Shown here one piece after another: positions 1-11,950 of a stretch of DNA of 64,000 bases. Origin of the DNA: Cryptomeria japonica. Lineage: Eukaryota > Streptophyta > Pinopsida > Cupressales > Cupressaceae. The position numbers were made by a program, and so were the translations under genes. The notes beneath the pieces are model-generated. The model was not told the DNA's origin, made no database searches, and worked only from the letters and a program-made list of their open reading frames with translations. The stretch's first letter is position 1; every line of letters starts with the position of its first letter. Location: the NCBI RefSeq assembly GCF_030272615.1, contig NC_081405.1, positions 24,967,272 through 25,031,271 on the forward strand. Reading direction: 5' to 3'.

Positions 1-968
1 AAACTTATTTCTGTAGGCATGGAGTTCATGTTTTCATTAGATGGTTTTTGTGCTGTTGGAATCTTATGACAAAGTTTATCAAAATGGGCAACAAAGTCCC
101 TCATAGGCTCCGCTATTTCTTTCTTTAATTGAGCCTATTGAGCAATAAGAAAATTCTCATCCTTAGCCAATTTGAATCTTACCTCAAAACTATCTGTTAA
201 AACTTGCCAATTTGTAATAACTCCACCAGGCAGATGGTAGAACCAATCAATGACAATGTCAGTAAAATTTTGAACAAATAACCTCACTGCCACATCTTCA
301 TGTTGTACTGCCAACACTCCACATGCAACTTTGAAAGCATTTAAGTGTTCAGTGGTGATTACTTTGCCATCACCGCTGAACTTAGGTAGATGATCTTTTG
401 CTCCCTAAGGAAGGTTATGAATTGCCCCCAAAGCTAAAGGTCTGATAGCAACACCCCAAGGATTGTTTGCCATTGCTCTAGTAGTATTCAAAGGTGTAAG
501 GTTTATAACAATTGGAGGTACCACACTGTTTAAAGTTAAGGCTTGACAAATAGGTGAAGAAGTTGCTCTTGGTGGAGATACAGATCTACTTCTAGCTCTT
601 CTAGGTGTATCCTGAGAAACAAAATCGAGATCTAAGAGTTCCTAGAAGGTGTGATCAACAATTCCCTCCCTCTGTTGTGACCGTGTATAAGGCTTAGACT
701 CTAGTGTGAAAAGCAATCAGGGTAACAAGCTTCTAGAATTCTGTGGTTGATTATCAAGGATTCTAATAAAGAAGACTCTATGAACAATCACCCTCTCAAA
801 AACTAACACAAGATGATTTTCTTGCCTTTCTACTTCGTCAAGGAATGCACTTCTTCTATGTCTCCAAGCTAGAGTATCCAACTTAGAGATAATGTTACTT
901 TGCTCTTCTTGCACCCAATTTAGATTTGGTTGTAAAATAGGTAAGAACCCTTCATGAGGCAACACCAT
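1..968 (-). pseudogene. Ty3/gypsy gag remnant (family D, copy 1)
   Basis: The minus strand reads as a broken retrotransposon Gag. The clearest part, about 135-317, has the pattern of the retrotransposon gag domain (VRLFVQNF, then DWFYHLPGG and NWQVLTDSF), which forms the particle shell and packages element RNA. Further downstream the reading FVAHFDKLCHKIP continues the domain to the window edge. The N-terminal part starts near 968 with MVLPHEGFLPILQP. Several stops interrupt the frame, for example near 700, 640 and 405. It sits directly downstream (on the minus strand) of a primer-binding site and LTR, the expected place for gag. The pol part lies outside the window. The family assignment is strong; I infer the protein is not made intact. 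Confidence 0.8.
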
Positions 969-1030
969 TTATAAAGAACAAAGCAACACCATAAAGATGA
1001 CTATTTTGTTTTAAAACCAATTATCTCGTT

Positions 1031-1051
1031 CATTCCGCAACAGAGTCGCCA
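1031..1051 (-). other. Primer-binding site of D copy 1
   Basis: On the minus strand the sequence TGGCGACTCTGTTGCGGAA follows the LTR end after a short spacer. TGGCGACTCTG is a common tRNA-derived primer-binding start in plant Ty3/gypsy elements. I did not identify the tRNA. Confidence 0.7.
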
Positions 1052-1058
1052 AAAAATT

Positions 1059-1750
1059 TGCTGGTAAACAGATTTGTCTCTCACAATTTATTTAACTTTT
1101 ATACTCCTTAGCCCTAGAAATGAAAGACAAATTTCACCATATAGTTGGAAAATCATCGTATTGATTAACCTCTAAATTAAGGTACAACTCCCTTTAATAG
1201 ATATTCAATTAGCTCCAAATTACATACAACCAATATTATACTTTTCACAAGAAAGTACAAAAAAGGTAATTATATTCACCAATCAATACCAAATGAACAC
1301 AAGCATTGATTCATATATAATTCTTTGTGTAAAGTCAACAGACTTCAAATGTACGCTAAAACAAAATGAAAACCTTAAAAGATGAATCTCACTGATATTT
1401 TCTGCACATATAGAAAGCTATGACAGATTATTTCTTGAAATAGATTCTCACATAAATCAAATTTCAAACACCAAACACACAGATTTGAAGCCAAAGATAA
1501 ACTATCATTTGATTTTCATTCATAACTGATCATCAACTTCCAACAAATACATAAAGTATTCAGTCAAAATTAAAGAGATAGTTTTTCAAAAACTTAGCAG
1601 GTAGGCGTAAAGTCATTACAAAGCTTATAAATAGGCCCTCAGACCAATAATTCAACCAAAGGTAAAATTAACTCCAAATGAGTTAATGAGAAATTGTCCT
1701 AACTGCATAACTGAAAATAAAAAGAAAGCTAGACACACTAGCATACAACT
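1059..1750 (-). repeat. LTR of family D, copy 1
   Basis: The low-coordinate edge is set by the primer-binding site: the minus strand ends CTGTTTACCAGCA, matching CTATTAACCAACA at the edge of the second copy (18738). The interior aligns loosely with 18738-19440, including GGTACAACTCCC near 1190. A minus-strand TATA-like box, TATTTATAA, lies at 1625-1633. The high-coordinate edge is approximate because the copies are too diverged to place it by eye. Unusually, an ORF of the same family lies on its upstream side (1900-3324), so this LTR separates two element bodies. Confidence 0.65.
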
Positions 1751-1899
1751 GCCAGCAGTGCTAGTCATGTAGTTGATTCTGTTTCAGTTGGATTGCTTGG
1801 ATTGCTATTTTGGGCGAACACCATAACCACCTTCGCTGCACTCCACTCTCGATGAACCCTCAAGAATTCCTAGATTACCACTACATGTGGCAGGCTGAT

Positions 1900-3324
1900 A
1901 TGAATTACCCTTTGCTTCTAGAGTTCCTTCTTTCTTTTCACTAGTTGCACTTTATCTCTATGAGAGTCCAAGTGATGTAGACATATTGTAAGCATCAACT
2001 CCACTTTAGCTATCTTCATAAAATCTTCCATGGCTAAAGACTTTTCCATCTTAATCTGTTTAATGTGGCTACTGAATAGATTGACCATTTCTGTTGTATC
2101 TTCCAAAGTTTGGCCATCCTATTTAAGCAATTGAACATCTACACAGCGCAGATCCTTTTGCATGGTTGTTCTTAGGGTTGTTATATCATCTTGCAGACTG
2201 ACAGACTCACTATGACCTTGCTCAATGATTTGATTATGCCACTCTATACTTTCTTTATATATGAACATTATATCTTCATCTAATCCTGGCACTTGTCTTT
2301 TGGCAAGAAAATTCATCAAGCCATAGCACTGAATATCACACATTTGCCTTGATATCTCTGCCTATTTATTCTTTTCATTCTACCATGCGATTAAGTTAGC
2401 GTCCAATTCCTTGGTAACATCATTGGCATCTTTCAAAATTTGAACTAAATCTGATATATAATTAGTTCCTTGATGCACAATTGATGTATGCCACTCAGAG
2501 AAAATCTCTACGATCATCTTGTTCCTTTGAACTTCATTCAAGAACTTCTAATTATCAGGGGATTTTAGATTAAAGGGAACAAAGCTTTGGGACAATGGCA
2601 GTGGACTATTCTGTAGAGCATGGATGTATTGAGCCATTTGCATTAAACTCTATTTCAACTCTGATTTATCCTTTTCATTCTTCCAGTTGCGGGAGATAAT
2701 CCTTTTGGTTGAAGTTCTAAATGTTTCACACCAACCGCTCTAGTTCCTACTCCCACATCAACTCGCTCAATAGTATAATCGGCCTCTGAGACAGTGGCAG
2801 CATCCTTATTGGATGTAGGCTTGGCAATATCTGTAGTCCAATGTTTTCTACCCTCATCAAAATCGATCATGGTTTCCACTTTTAGCCGCTTAGGCTTCAT
2901 GGCTCTTCCTAGACATTTACTCACGACATCTTCCATTGACATAGAAATAGGCACAACATTCCTCTTCTTGGTAATTGAATCACTCAACCATTTAGGAGCC
3001 ACAATTAGATCTTTGGATTGCATGGGCGGAGGCCCTCCTAATGTCAGCAGCATAACATTATCTGTATTAGATAGCACATCAAGAACTTGTGAATCCTAGA
3101 CATTAGCATCGACATCAGTCACAACCTTGTTAGCATCAGAAATAGGGTTTGTCATATTGCCTTGTACTTCCTCAACGTCCAAATTAAGAATGAGATGAGC
3201 GGCAGGTGACTGAAAATTCTTCTTGTATCTTGACGTAGTAACTTGGCCACCAATGGAATGTACAGCTTCAAAGTCACATTTTTCCTCCTTTAATCTTAGC
3301 TTGCTTCTTTCCTTCCTCTGTCAT
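1900..3324 (-). pseudogene. Extra ORF of family D (coiled-coil, unknown function), copy 1
   Basis: This is a broken minus-strand reading frame of roughly 450 codons with no family I recognise. Its copy 2 counterpart is at 19600-20990. Shared landmarks in order are a basic patch (VTTSRYKKNF here, VTRSRRKNSQK there), then ITKKRNVVPIS followed by MEDVVSKCLGRAMKPKRLK, then the helical stretch NFLAKRQVPGLDEDI and IEWHNQIIEQGHSES, and finally MEDFMKIAKVELML. Heptad-like spacing suggests coiled coil in the C-terminal half. In copy 2 it lies between the integrase end and the 3' LTR, the place of env-like or other extra ORFs in Athila/Tat elements. No signal peptide or membrane segment is visible, and the basic patches suit a nuclear or nucleic-acid role (inference). 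Stops include one near 3100. Confidence 0.6.
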
Positions 3325-3534
3325 CTACAAAACCCCCGTCGCAGTCTATTTTTCTTTCGCTCCAAAAACTTTCCTTAAAACTTATGTTTCACAAATGACA
3401 ATCTCGACAAGACAACTGCTCAATTAAAAACAACCAACAAAATCTTACTCATAATTTTCATAAGTTATCATCATTACTCTTCACTCGTGCGACATTACTC
3501 TGAAATGATCGCAAACAATCATGCATTTAATAAT
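3325..3534. other. Family D spacer upstream of the extra ORF, cut by element A
   Basis: This non-coding stretch corresponds to the start of 21000-21800 in D copy 2. It ends in the target duplication ATAAT at 3530-3534, where element A inserted. The spacer resumes at 15186. Confidence 0.55.
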
Positions 3535-4990
3535 TGTAGACACATAAAAGTTACACAATGAATTAAGTGAATTTTATTCATTTAATTATTCTTAAATCTT
3601 CTAATTAATTAAATTAAGATTTAATTAATATACCATTCTTCTATCTAAGCCATTTAATTAAATTCACATTTAATTAAATCCCCCTTCTAACACATTTAAT
3701 TAAATTTACATTTAATTAAAATCCCCCTTCTAGCCCATTTAATTAAATTTAAATTTAATTAAAATCCCCTCACTTGCAAAATCCTACAAATGCAAATTTG
3801 CAACCACAATTGAAATAAATTAATTTTATTTTAATTAAATTCTTTTTTCCTCATCCACTTGCATTTTCTTACATCTCCCACTTTCATCCTAACCCTATTC
3901 CTAATTTCTTCTAGAATCCATCTAATCCTAATCAATTAACCTAAACCCATCCATTATCCCTTTTCCCTAAATTTGAGGAGGTCACTTCTCAAATTTGGAG
4001 TAAAGTCTTCAAAAGGCATTAAAGCCTTTATGCCTTCAACAAGCTAACTTGTTGAATACCCCCAAATTTGGAAGGACTCTTACAAATTTGTCCCCAAAGT
4101 CTTCAAACCATTAATGGTTAACTAACCCTTAGTGGCATGGTTAGAGAATATTTGACTAACTCAACCTTCATCTAACCCAAGGGTCTCATCAAGCATTCAT
4201 TGCTTTGACCATGGTTATCCCTTTAACCCTTGCACAAGAGTTTATCCTTTGGGTAAAACCTTTATCTATTGGATAACCCTAACCTAACCTTAACCCTTAC
4301 CTTCTAAGGTAGCCATGAGGTCTTCTCAAGCATTTAATGCTTCTTACATCTCCTCTCAAGCAGTCTCTTGTTGACAATTGTCACCATTTCATTGGTGAGA
4401 ATTGTAAACATGGATTGATAACTTTCAATCCTAACCCTTTATAAGATCATCCAATCTTGACCATCCATTGCCCTATTTTTCCTATAAAAAGAGCCCATTC
4501 CTTCTTCAAAAAAATCAAGTCTTTGTGCATCAAACTTATAGTCTCATAATATTAAGCATATTATCTCTCTTTGATAGAATAGCATGTTAGATCATTTTGA
4601 TAGCATTATCATGTTAATCTCATATCATGTTAGCTTTATCTTAGTATCATTTTCATACTAGTTTAAGCTTCATATCAATATCTTGCATCCTATCATTATC
4701 TAGTTTCATATCTAAATCATCACTAGGATCTTGGTTGCATTCCATTTAGATCTTAGAATCATAAATCTCGTTCTTTAGGTTGTCATCTTAAAGAATCAAG
4801 TGCTCTTCCAAGTTGAGAGCCACCTTGAATCTTGAAGATCCTTGGAGATAGAGGAACATGGAACGATTTTAAGAGTTTAGATTCTTTTTAACTTGCTTTG
4901 TTTGGATTTCTAACCTCTAATGCAATGTTTAATGTGTGTGTTTGAATTATTTTCTCCTCTTGCAGGTTGACACCACATTTTTGACATACA
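3535..4990 (+). repeat. 5' LTR of element A
   Basis: 1456 bp, beginning TGTAGACACATAAAAG and ending TTGACATACA. A TATA box, TATAAAA, lies at 4483-4489. The match to the 3' LTR at 14031-15185 is close except for about 300 bp missing from the latter. The first 300 bp hold a series of AT-rich inverted repeats. Confidence 0.9.
3565..3840. repeat. AT-rich inverted-repeat array at the start of the A LTR
   Basis: Five to six units, each a self-complementary block such as CATTTAATTAAATT followed by a short loop and ATTTAATTAAAAT. They are separated by pyrimidine spacers such as CCCCCTTCTAG, with a period of about 43 bp. The same array is in the 3' LTR (14061-14340), and a related array opens the LTRs of element B. 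Confidence 0.75.
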
Positions 4991-4994
4991 TTTC

Positions 4995-5012
4995 TGGCAC
5001 CCACCGTGGGGC
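4995..5012 (+). other. Primer-binding site of element A
   Basis: TGGCACCCACCGTGGGGC lies four bases after the LTR end. It is a TGGCRCCCACCGTGGGG type common in plant Tat-related elements. I have not assigned the tRNA. Confidence 0.75.
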
Positions 5013-5064
5013 ACGTCCCTAAAAATAACATCATTTTTTATGCAGATAGAAGACAAGAATCACG

Positions 5065-5290
5065 CGAAGATATCAGAATAGTGCATCCAAAACTTTCTAT
5101 TGCACATTTGTGCTAAACTTTAGTGCATAGTAACCATCTTTTAGCGCATCTGATCTTCTTTTTGGCGCATCTCCTTTTCTGCTTGTCAAATGCATAAGAA
5201 CACCATTTTAGCGCATTCGGGACACATAATAGCGCATAGACATTATTTCTTAGTGCATTTGTTCAATAGTTTAGCACATAGAGTTGGCAG
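5065..5290 (+). repeat. TAGCGCAT motif array, first block in A
   Basis: Short dispersed copies of a core like TTAGCGCATCT (also TTGGCGCATCT, TTAGCGCATTC, ATAGCGCATAG and decayed TTAGTGCAT forms), spaced 15-45 bp, in one orientation, just downstream of the primer-binding site. Confidence 0.7.
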
Positions 5291-5337
5291 AGGCAAAATT
5301 TTATGACAAAGTAAAAAATTAGGCTTGTGGGAGGTAG

Positions 5338-5457
5338 AATATATATGGAATATAACATTTAAGTATAAGTCTCATAATCCTCTTCTCATAATCCTAGAAG
5401 AGGATTATGAGAAGAGGATTATGAGACTTATACTTTAAGTTATATTCCATATATATT
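5338..5457. repeat. Long near-perfect hairpin in the leader of A
   Basis: Two arms of about 57 bp (5338-5395 and 5401-5457) are reverse complements with only a mismatch and a 1-base indel, separated by the 5-base loop AGAAG. Each arm also contains an internal direct repeat, CATAATCCT twice. This could be a small foldback insertion or a structured leader element. Confidence 0.85.
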
Positions 5458-7320
5458 GTCAGGATGTTTGAGAGGGGTTTCTGACCTCTAGGAGTTGTAA
5501 TGCAAAATCTAGTTTTTGGAAGATCCTCCAAAATTTAGACTTAGTCAAATTTCAGGGCATTTCAGGATCAGAATTGTAAAATTTGTAACAAAGATCAGAA
5601 TTTAGGCTTGTGTAAGCCCACACTAACATTTGATCACTAATTGTGTGCAGGTTCTAATCTTTTTTGTGCAGGGGAAGGAGTTAGTTTAGAGGCTTTAATT
5701 TTCTTTTTTTACTTTCTTTCAACAAAAGTTGGTTAAAAAGAATCCACTCTCCCTTATTGTACAAGTTAAAATAAACCTCACATTTTATTTTGGAGTGCAT
5801 AAAATGAACCTCAAACTTGTTTTTGGTGCTTACAAGAAAATTCATCTTTCTTTATTGCAAGGTAAAAAGAACAACTAAACAAACCTTTCATTCCTACAAG
5901 TTAGGAAAAACATTTTGTTTGGAGCTCTAAAAAGAACAAGCAAACTTACTTTTATCAAGGTTAAAACAAACTTCACCTTCCTTTGGTGCCTAAAAGGATC
6001 AATCTCAATTCATTTCAAAAGGAAAAAGAACCTCATCTTCATTTGATGCAAAACAAAGAGGGAAAACTTTCCCCTATCGACTTTAATTTTGTTGACCAAC
6101 ATCATGATTTACTTTGTTGACCAGGCTTATTTTTCAAAGGTTTTTGGAAATACACACTTTTCTATGAAGGGTTAAAAGGGACACCATGCTTTTTGGAGCA
6201 ACATCTCCAAGTAGAAGTTAACAAATCATTGTCTTGAAGGCTAAAAAGAACCTTGTTTGTCTTGTCTCGAAAGTTGAAGGTATATGATCTCCCCTTAACT
6301 GGGTGATCAAAAAGTCAAACCACTCTTAAGCTTTCTATACTTCAAGCATTTACATCCTTTAGCAGACCTGCCTTGCCAAGGGGTTGAAAAACTCTTAAAG
6401 CCATTCTTTGGCCGGTGTGAAGGGAATGACCTAAGTGGGAAATGACTTTGACGCCAAGTGTTCCAACCCACTATAATCAAAAGTGGAGGTTGACGAAAGT
6501 CCCTTCAACGGTTTTGCTCAGCGATTAGCCTTCCCCCAGTATCTTTATGATGCGTAAAGCCTTTGTTCTAAAGGTTGGAAAGCCTCCCAAGGGAGTTTAT
6601 CACTAAAGACCGAATGGAAGCCTGATTACGAACCTTAGCATTAGAAAATTTGAGCTGAGTCAGTTGCCAAACATTGGCAATATCATAGTGCAAGGGTGGG
6701 GAAGAATCCGCCCCGAAGATTACTCACCATATATCTCCCAAGATAACTACTCAATTGTGAAGCAATTCACTTTGAGTTAATTTCTAGCAAAAGGCGAAAA
6801 AATGGGCGCCCCCTAAGGGGTGACAAGGTTGTTTGAGCTAATAGAGTATCGAGACTAGTGGGCTATGATATTGTCAATGACCTTTGAATAAAGAGTCTAT
6901 CTGATGTGTCTTTTGTTGTGAATCAAACTAGTGATAACATCGGGGATTTGAACACATCCTCAAAAGAACATACACTCAATGTTTAGCATTAGGATGACCA
7001 TTATCTTCATGTGTGCTATGTATTCTTTTCATAAATGTTAAAATATCTTGCAAAGTATCCAACAATCAAACTCTAAAGTCACTTCAAAACAAGGAAAAAT
7101 CATAAAGTGGAGAAGATTTCCAAATCCAACAAAGCATCTTTTGAGATGGTTATCAACATTTCAACTATCTTTAGGAAAGACTTTCATCCAACAAGATCAG
7201 GGGAATATCAAACCAAGTAATCAAGAGTTTATTCGACTTAGTAAGCTTGAGTATCCAAAACAAAATCATCCATCAAAATCACAAATGTTAAAATTCAAAA
7301 ACAACAAAAACAGAGCAATC
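5458..7320 (+). other. Non-coding leader of element A
   Basis: No convincing coding frame. Between about 5700 and 6260 there are degenerate repeats of roughly 60 bp built on AAAAAGAACCTCA and TTTTGTTTGGAGC themes. Around 6340-6860 the text CCCACTATAATCAAA and surrounding GC-richer sequence resembles the leader of element B near 25560. The ORF at 7048-7332 shows no family features. Confidence 0.5.
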
Positions 7321-7324
7321 ATGG

Positions 7325-7705
7325 CAGTTTAGCACGTAGGAGCAACTTCCTAGCGCATCTGGAACATTCTCTAGCGCATACAAGCCAAATCTTAGCACTT
7401 TCATAAGTCAAAATAGCGCATAACCAATATCATACTGGTGAAATTTTAGGTAGTGCTTGTCAGCATCAGTCTAGCGCATTTAGACATCAGTGTAATGCAT
7501 TCGAGGCATACCATAACATTTTGAGCTCAAACAATAGCGTGTAATTGAAACATATTAGCGCGTAATCTATTCAGACCAATCAAAATCAAACAATCTGAGT
7601 TAGCGCATAGCAAAGGAAGCTTAGTGCATTAGGGTCTTCCTGTAGCACATTTGGATCATTCTTTAGCGTATCTAGTCTCTGGCTTAGCGCATGGTCAAAA
7701 CTCAA
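7325..7705 (+). repeat. TAGCGCAT motif array, second block in A
   Basis: About sixteen intact or decayed copies of CTAGCGCATCTG-like units (TTAGCGCAT, ATAGCGCAT, TAGCACAT, TTAGCGTAT) within 380 bp, spaced 20-30 bp, in the same orientation as the first block. Decayed copies differ mainly by C-to-T or G-to-A changes, as expected for methylated cytosines. The block ends near an A-rich run at 7735-7753. Confidence 0.75.
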
Positions 7706-8159
7706 AAAACCAAAGAGCAAAACAAGCCTTTCTGAAAAAAAAAAAAAAAAAAATTTCAAACTTCTTGAGTATCCTTTCAGGTCCAATATCAAACATGACC
7801 ATAAGAAATCAAATCAGCAACACCAAAGAAATCATTTCCAAATCAATCAAGTCAGTCTTAGAACAAATTTGTCGATCTTAAACTAGCCAGAGATAAACAC
7901 TTTTTCCTATCAAAATCAGGTTACATCATCACACTGATCAAAAGGTCCGCCATCCAATAGATTCTATCAAACAAACAACATACAAAGTTTAAACCTTAAC
8001 TTGTCAAATCAAGTTTCCATATTAGGAGACTTTATCCATATCATTTGACACACTTTGTCGTGAGGGGGCATCTAAACCTTCATTTGATAAAAGTAGACTT
8101 AAGTTTCCAAACAAAGTATCTCAATTCAAACATCGAAGGAAACCATTGATCATTCATGT

Positions 8160-8716
8160 ATGACCACTCCTCATATTTTGAGAAGAACAAGTCTTCATCA
8201 CAAAAATAAGTTGAAGAAGAGACAACCTAGTCCTAGGGCCCTTATCGAAAGGAGTAAATTTCTCTACATCAACCTATCAAAAACATCAAATTTGATCATT
8301 CGTATGACCATTCATCATCAAACCAAGAAAAAGAAAACTCAGTCAAAGGAAATGAGTCCTAGCATAATTCAAGATCACAATATCATGAATTCCCAATTTG
8401 ATCCCATCTTCGATCAAGATCCCACCTATCAAGAATCTTATGATGATCCCCTAATCTTTTGGTATTCCATCCATGATGATCCCCTTTCATCTCAAGAGCA
8501 GAGTCCCATTCAACATCCATCTTCTAGGAAAAATCATGATATCCCTTCCATCTCCTTCACTGATCTAATTGAAAATCAAGAAAAAAACACAAATGATCCT
8601 ACTCCAAGTCAAGATCAAGATCAAGGAATCCTTTCATCCTCCAAATCTATCTTAGGTCCTTTCATTCCAAAGTCAATCTCTTCATCCTCCAAATCTATCT
8701 TAGGTCTTTTCATTCC
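8160..8716 (+). CDS. Hypothetical low-complexity ORF in element A
   Basis: A reading frame of about 190 residues, rich in Ser, Gln, Asp, Lys and Ile, beginning MTTPHILRRTSLHHK, with a repeated tail motif SSSSKSILGPFIP. It has no recognisable domain. Its original C-terminus was displaced by the solo LTR inserted at 8717. After that LTR the same frame type resumes at 9919 and stops near 10005. It may be a remnant of an element protein or chance coding; low confidence that it was translated. Confidence 0.3.
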
Positions 8717-9918
8717 TGTAAAGCGGAAAAATATCAAACCCTAGTCGTTCTCCCCTCCCCAACTCCGAGGAGAGACAAGGGAGAGTCACTAGGGTTGATG
8801 GTTTTCACTTAGGAGAGACTTTACATTCAAAAGAGGGGTTGAAACCCACAAGATCCAATCCCATGCAATGCAAGATTGGATTCTATATGAGTTTCAAGGG
8901 TTGTGATAGCAAGGATACCCTCTTTTGTAAAGAAATGTAGATAGAAAGATTGAACTAGGAATGCATGTAAAGTAGGAAAGATTCACTTATAAACTGAGAT
9001 AGGAATATGATATGCAGCTGCGAACCTGGAATTAGCAATAAAATGTCGAGACGGTGCTGTTCTGCAAATTTGAGCGAAAGTTGACGGGACGATGGCGCTC
9101 GGCGTGCACACGGTCCTCCGAAAAATCCGCGAAATGAAGGGGGATCTGTTCGTCTCTGCACAAGGATTCCAGATCTTCAATTACGGCCGCGTACCTGCAA
9201 CCTACACATAGAAAAGAGAGGATGATTGGGGGTTAGGGATGAGGGGTTTGCCTTTAGGTCAAACCCCGGTTTTGGAATTAACCAAGAAATGAGAAATTGC
9301 TGTAAATGTAAATGATTGTAATGTAAAACAAGTACTAGTACCTTGTTGTAAGAATGTTTGTATTCTTACATGCGAAGGTGTAGATGTTGTTGTATGTTGT
9401 ATGTTGTATGTGACATGTGATCTCCTCTTCAATGGTTGAATCCTTGTCTTGAATGCAACACTTAGCCTTGAATGGAGACTTAGAATTATCAATTGTTTGA
9501 AGGAATGCTTGAATGCTTGAATATCGTTTCCACGTCTTGTACATATCTATCCCTTCCTCTTTTTTTCAAAATGGGAGAGGAAATGTAGTTTATATACTTG
9601 TCAATTAGGGTTGAAAGACTAATTTTTCCGACCTTGGCCCGACCAGGAAGTACTATTTTCCAAATTGCAAACATAAAGACCCGAAGCCCCATAGGAGACT
9701 GGGCCCAAAATAGGGCCAGGGACCAGGGTGCTGGGCGCCATGGTCCCACCTCCAGGGACAACAGGGTGCAAGGAGGATCAGGCCAGGGTGCTTGAAAAAT
9801 GCAGTTTTTGGTGTCATAAATAGGTTTCGGGGTCTCCATTCAGGTTCCATGTTGCATCGCCATCGCGAAGACCCAAATGCAGTCAAAATTGCAAGTGTCA
9901 TAATTTTAGGACACTACA
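8717..9918 (-). mobile_element. Solo LTR of family C inside element A
   Basis: 1202 bp matching the element C LTRs (25641-26906) in reverse orientation, flanked by an exact 5 bp duplication ATTCC (8712-8716 and 9919-9923). Minus-strand TATA box at 9590-9596. No internal sequence remains, so the element was reduced by recombination between its LTRs. Small ORFs within it also occur in other family C LTRs and are not treated as genes. Confidence 0.92.
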
Positions 9919-9923
9919 ATTCC

Positions 9924-11690
9924 AAAGTCAAACTCTCCATCCCTTCCATCCATCTTGGGTCCTTATCTTCATCCATCCACCAATCCATCACCTCAAAAGA
10001 TCCATAAGAAAGATCAACAAATGAACACATCTTTGAACTTCTTTCAACCATCTATCTAAATATCTTTCCAAAACTATTCTTCCATCATTTCCTCTGTCTA
10101 TTTTGGGTCCTTATGTCCTGAAATTCAACTTTCCTCCATCTCTTCATCACTTCTCAAGTTGTGTACCAACACTGATCCTGAATACGTTTCTATCTATCCT
10201 CACACAAATCTTTAAACATTCTATCTATTATTCAACACCTCTTTTCTATCCTTCAATCCCTATCATTCAATCCTTTCCATAAATCTTTCATCTGTGAAAT
10301 AGGCATTTGTGCCATTTTGTCACATACTTTCCCATGCTCGAATCTAATGTTCAGACCTTTTCTTAGATATCTATTCATGAAATCTTTAGAATCCGAGGTT
10401 GTTCCTCTTTAACATTTTCTTTGGTTGGGATACACACTCAATCCAGAAAAGAACCACTTATCGTATCTTGGTACTATCATCTTTTGATTAATATATCTCA
10501 TACACTTAATTGATTGCTCTAAATCATTGTGATCTCTTAAATTGAAGACATGGCTAGTGAAAAATCTAAATCTTGCTTCAGTGCCACTATAATTATCAGA
10601 CCCATGTAAGTTTCATCACTCACAAGCCAATGCAAGAAAAATAAAGAGAAAAAAAGAAATATCAAAAGCATGAGAAAGAAAATGAATATCAAGAAAAGCA
10701 AAATGCAATGAAATGCAATATCAAAATAATTGGCTATGGGAACATGCAAGTAACTCCATCGGGGCTATGGACACCTGGCTGGCAATGGAGTAATATTTGT
10801 GAGATTACAATGATAACCTCATTGGGGCTATGGACGCTTGCTGGTAGTGAGGCTCTATCTAGGATGCTTTTGAAGTCAATATAACTCATGTAGCTAGCCA
10901 TGCTGGATTCTGAAGATTACAATGATCATATGAGCCAGAATGAACCCACTTGCACACACATGGGTAATCAAAGACTAAGTACCTTGATCCAGTTTGGGAT
11001 TCTTCTTCCCTTTTGAGTCTACTTCCTAGTTGCTAGATTTGTGCAGTTGAATTTTGCGGAGGTTCTAAGTGTGGGTTGGGTCTCTATCTTTGAAAAGTTC
11101 AAGAACACTTATTTAGATGGTACAGAATGTTGTGACAATCTTACATATCACCTCTTTGCAAATGGAAACCTCTATGCTTGGGGGTAAAGTTCATCCACTC
11201 TATTCTTGCTTCACTTCATCCATATCCTCTAATCCATATCCCTTATCCTATCTATTCATTTCTTCTATCATCTAGTGCTATCTACGATCTTACTTCACTC
11301 TAATCCATATCCCTTATCCTATCTATTCATTGCTTCCATCATCCAGTGCTATCCATATCCTATCTCTATCCATATCCCCTTTTCCATCCTCGATCTTGAT
11401 CAAAACTAAGGACAAACATGATTTCAAAAAGCTCTTGACGTGTCTCCTCATAAGCTACCTTTGTCTTTCTCCTATCCATTTCCACCTCAATGGTTTAGTC
11501 ATCCATTCATAATATTCCTTGTCTTGCTATACATTGGGGCAACCAAATACATATTTCTTCTAATCCAAAAACTCAAAAAAAAAAAAAAAAAATCAAAATA
11601 AAAAACATGAAAGCATGGACCATCCATCAAATCAAATCAACAATGAGAAAAATCTCAAAGTCTGCAATCAAACTAATCACATGTCTTGTT
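9924..11690 (+). other. Element A interior, non-coding with short duplications
   Basis: No gene features. There is a duplicated block near 10755-10860 (GGGGCTATGGAC twice) and a duplicated block of about 70 bp near 11215-11350 (AATCCATATCCCTTATCC twice). A run of A is at 11574-11592. Confidence 0.5.
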
Positions 11691-11704
11691 AATCATTTTA
11701 TTAC

Positions 11705-11950
11705 TTGAAATCAACATCAACATCAAACATGTCTTATACAGGGATAGGTACACTCGAAACCAGACAGGTCGGTCTTATACAGGGTACTCTTTCTTTGAAA
11801 CCAAACATTCCTATCAATCACCAAGTCTTGATAATCAATCCATATATCAACATCAAATATGTCTTATACAAGGATAGGTACACTCGAAACCAAACAGATC
11901 GGTCTTATACGGGGTACTCACTCTTTGAAACCAGACATTCTTATCAAATC
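11705..11950 (+). repeat. Tandem duplication with TCTTATACAGG cores
   Basis: Two copies of a unit of about 145 bp. Each holds CATCAACATCAAA, then GTCTTATACA, GGATAGGTACACTCGAAACC, and a second TCTTATAC with GAAACCA. The internal halves are themselves related to the minisatellite at 13290-13620. Confidence 0.75.

Noticed and set aside
2794-3099. Plus-strand ORF over the D extra ORF
   Set aside because: The counterpart in copy 2 (20468-20830) is also open, but the minus-strand frame shows the conserved motifs and lies in the proper gene order.
10537-10749. Small hydrophobic minus-strand ORF resembling a membrane peptide
   Set aside because: It is produced by AAG/AAA-rich low-complexity DNA and has no conserved features.
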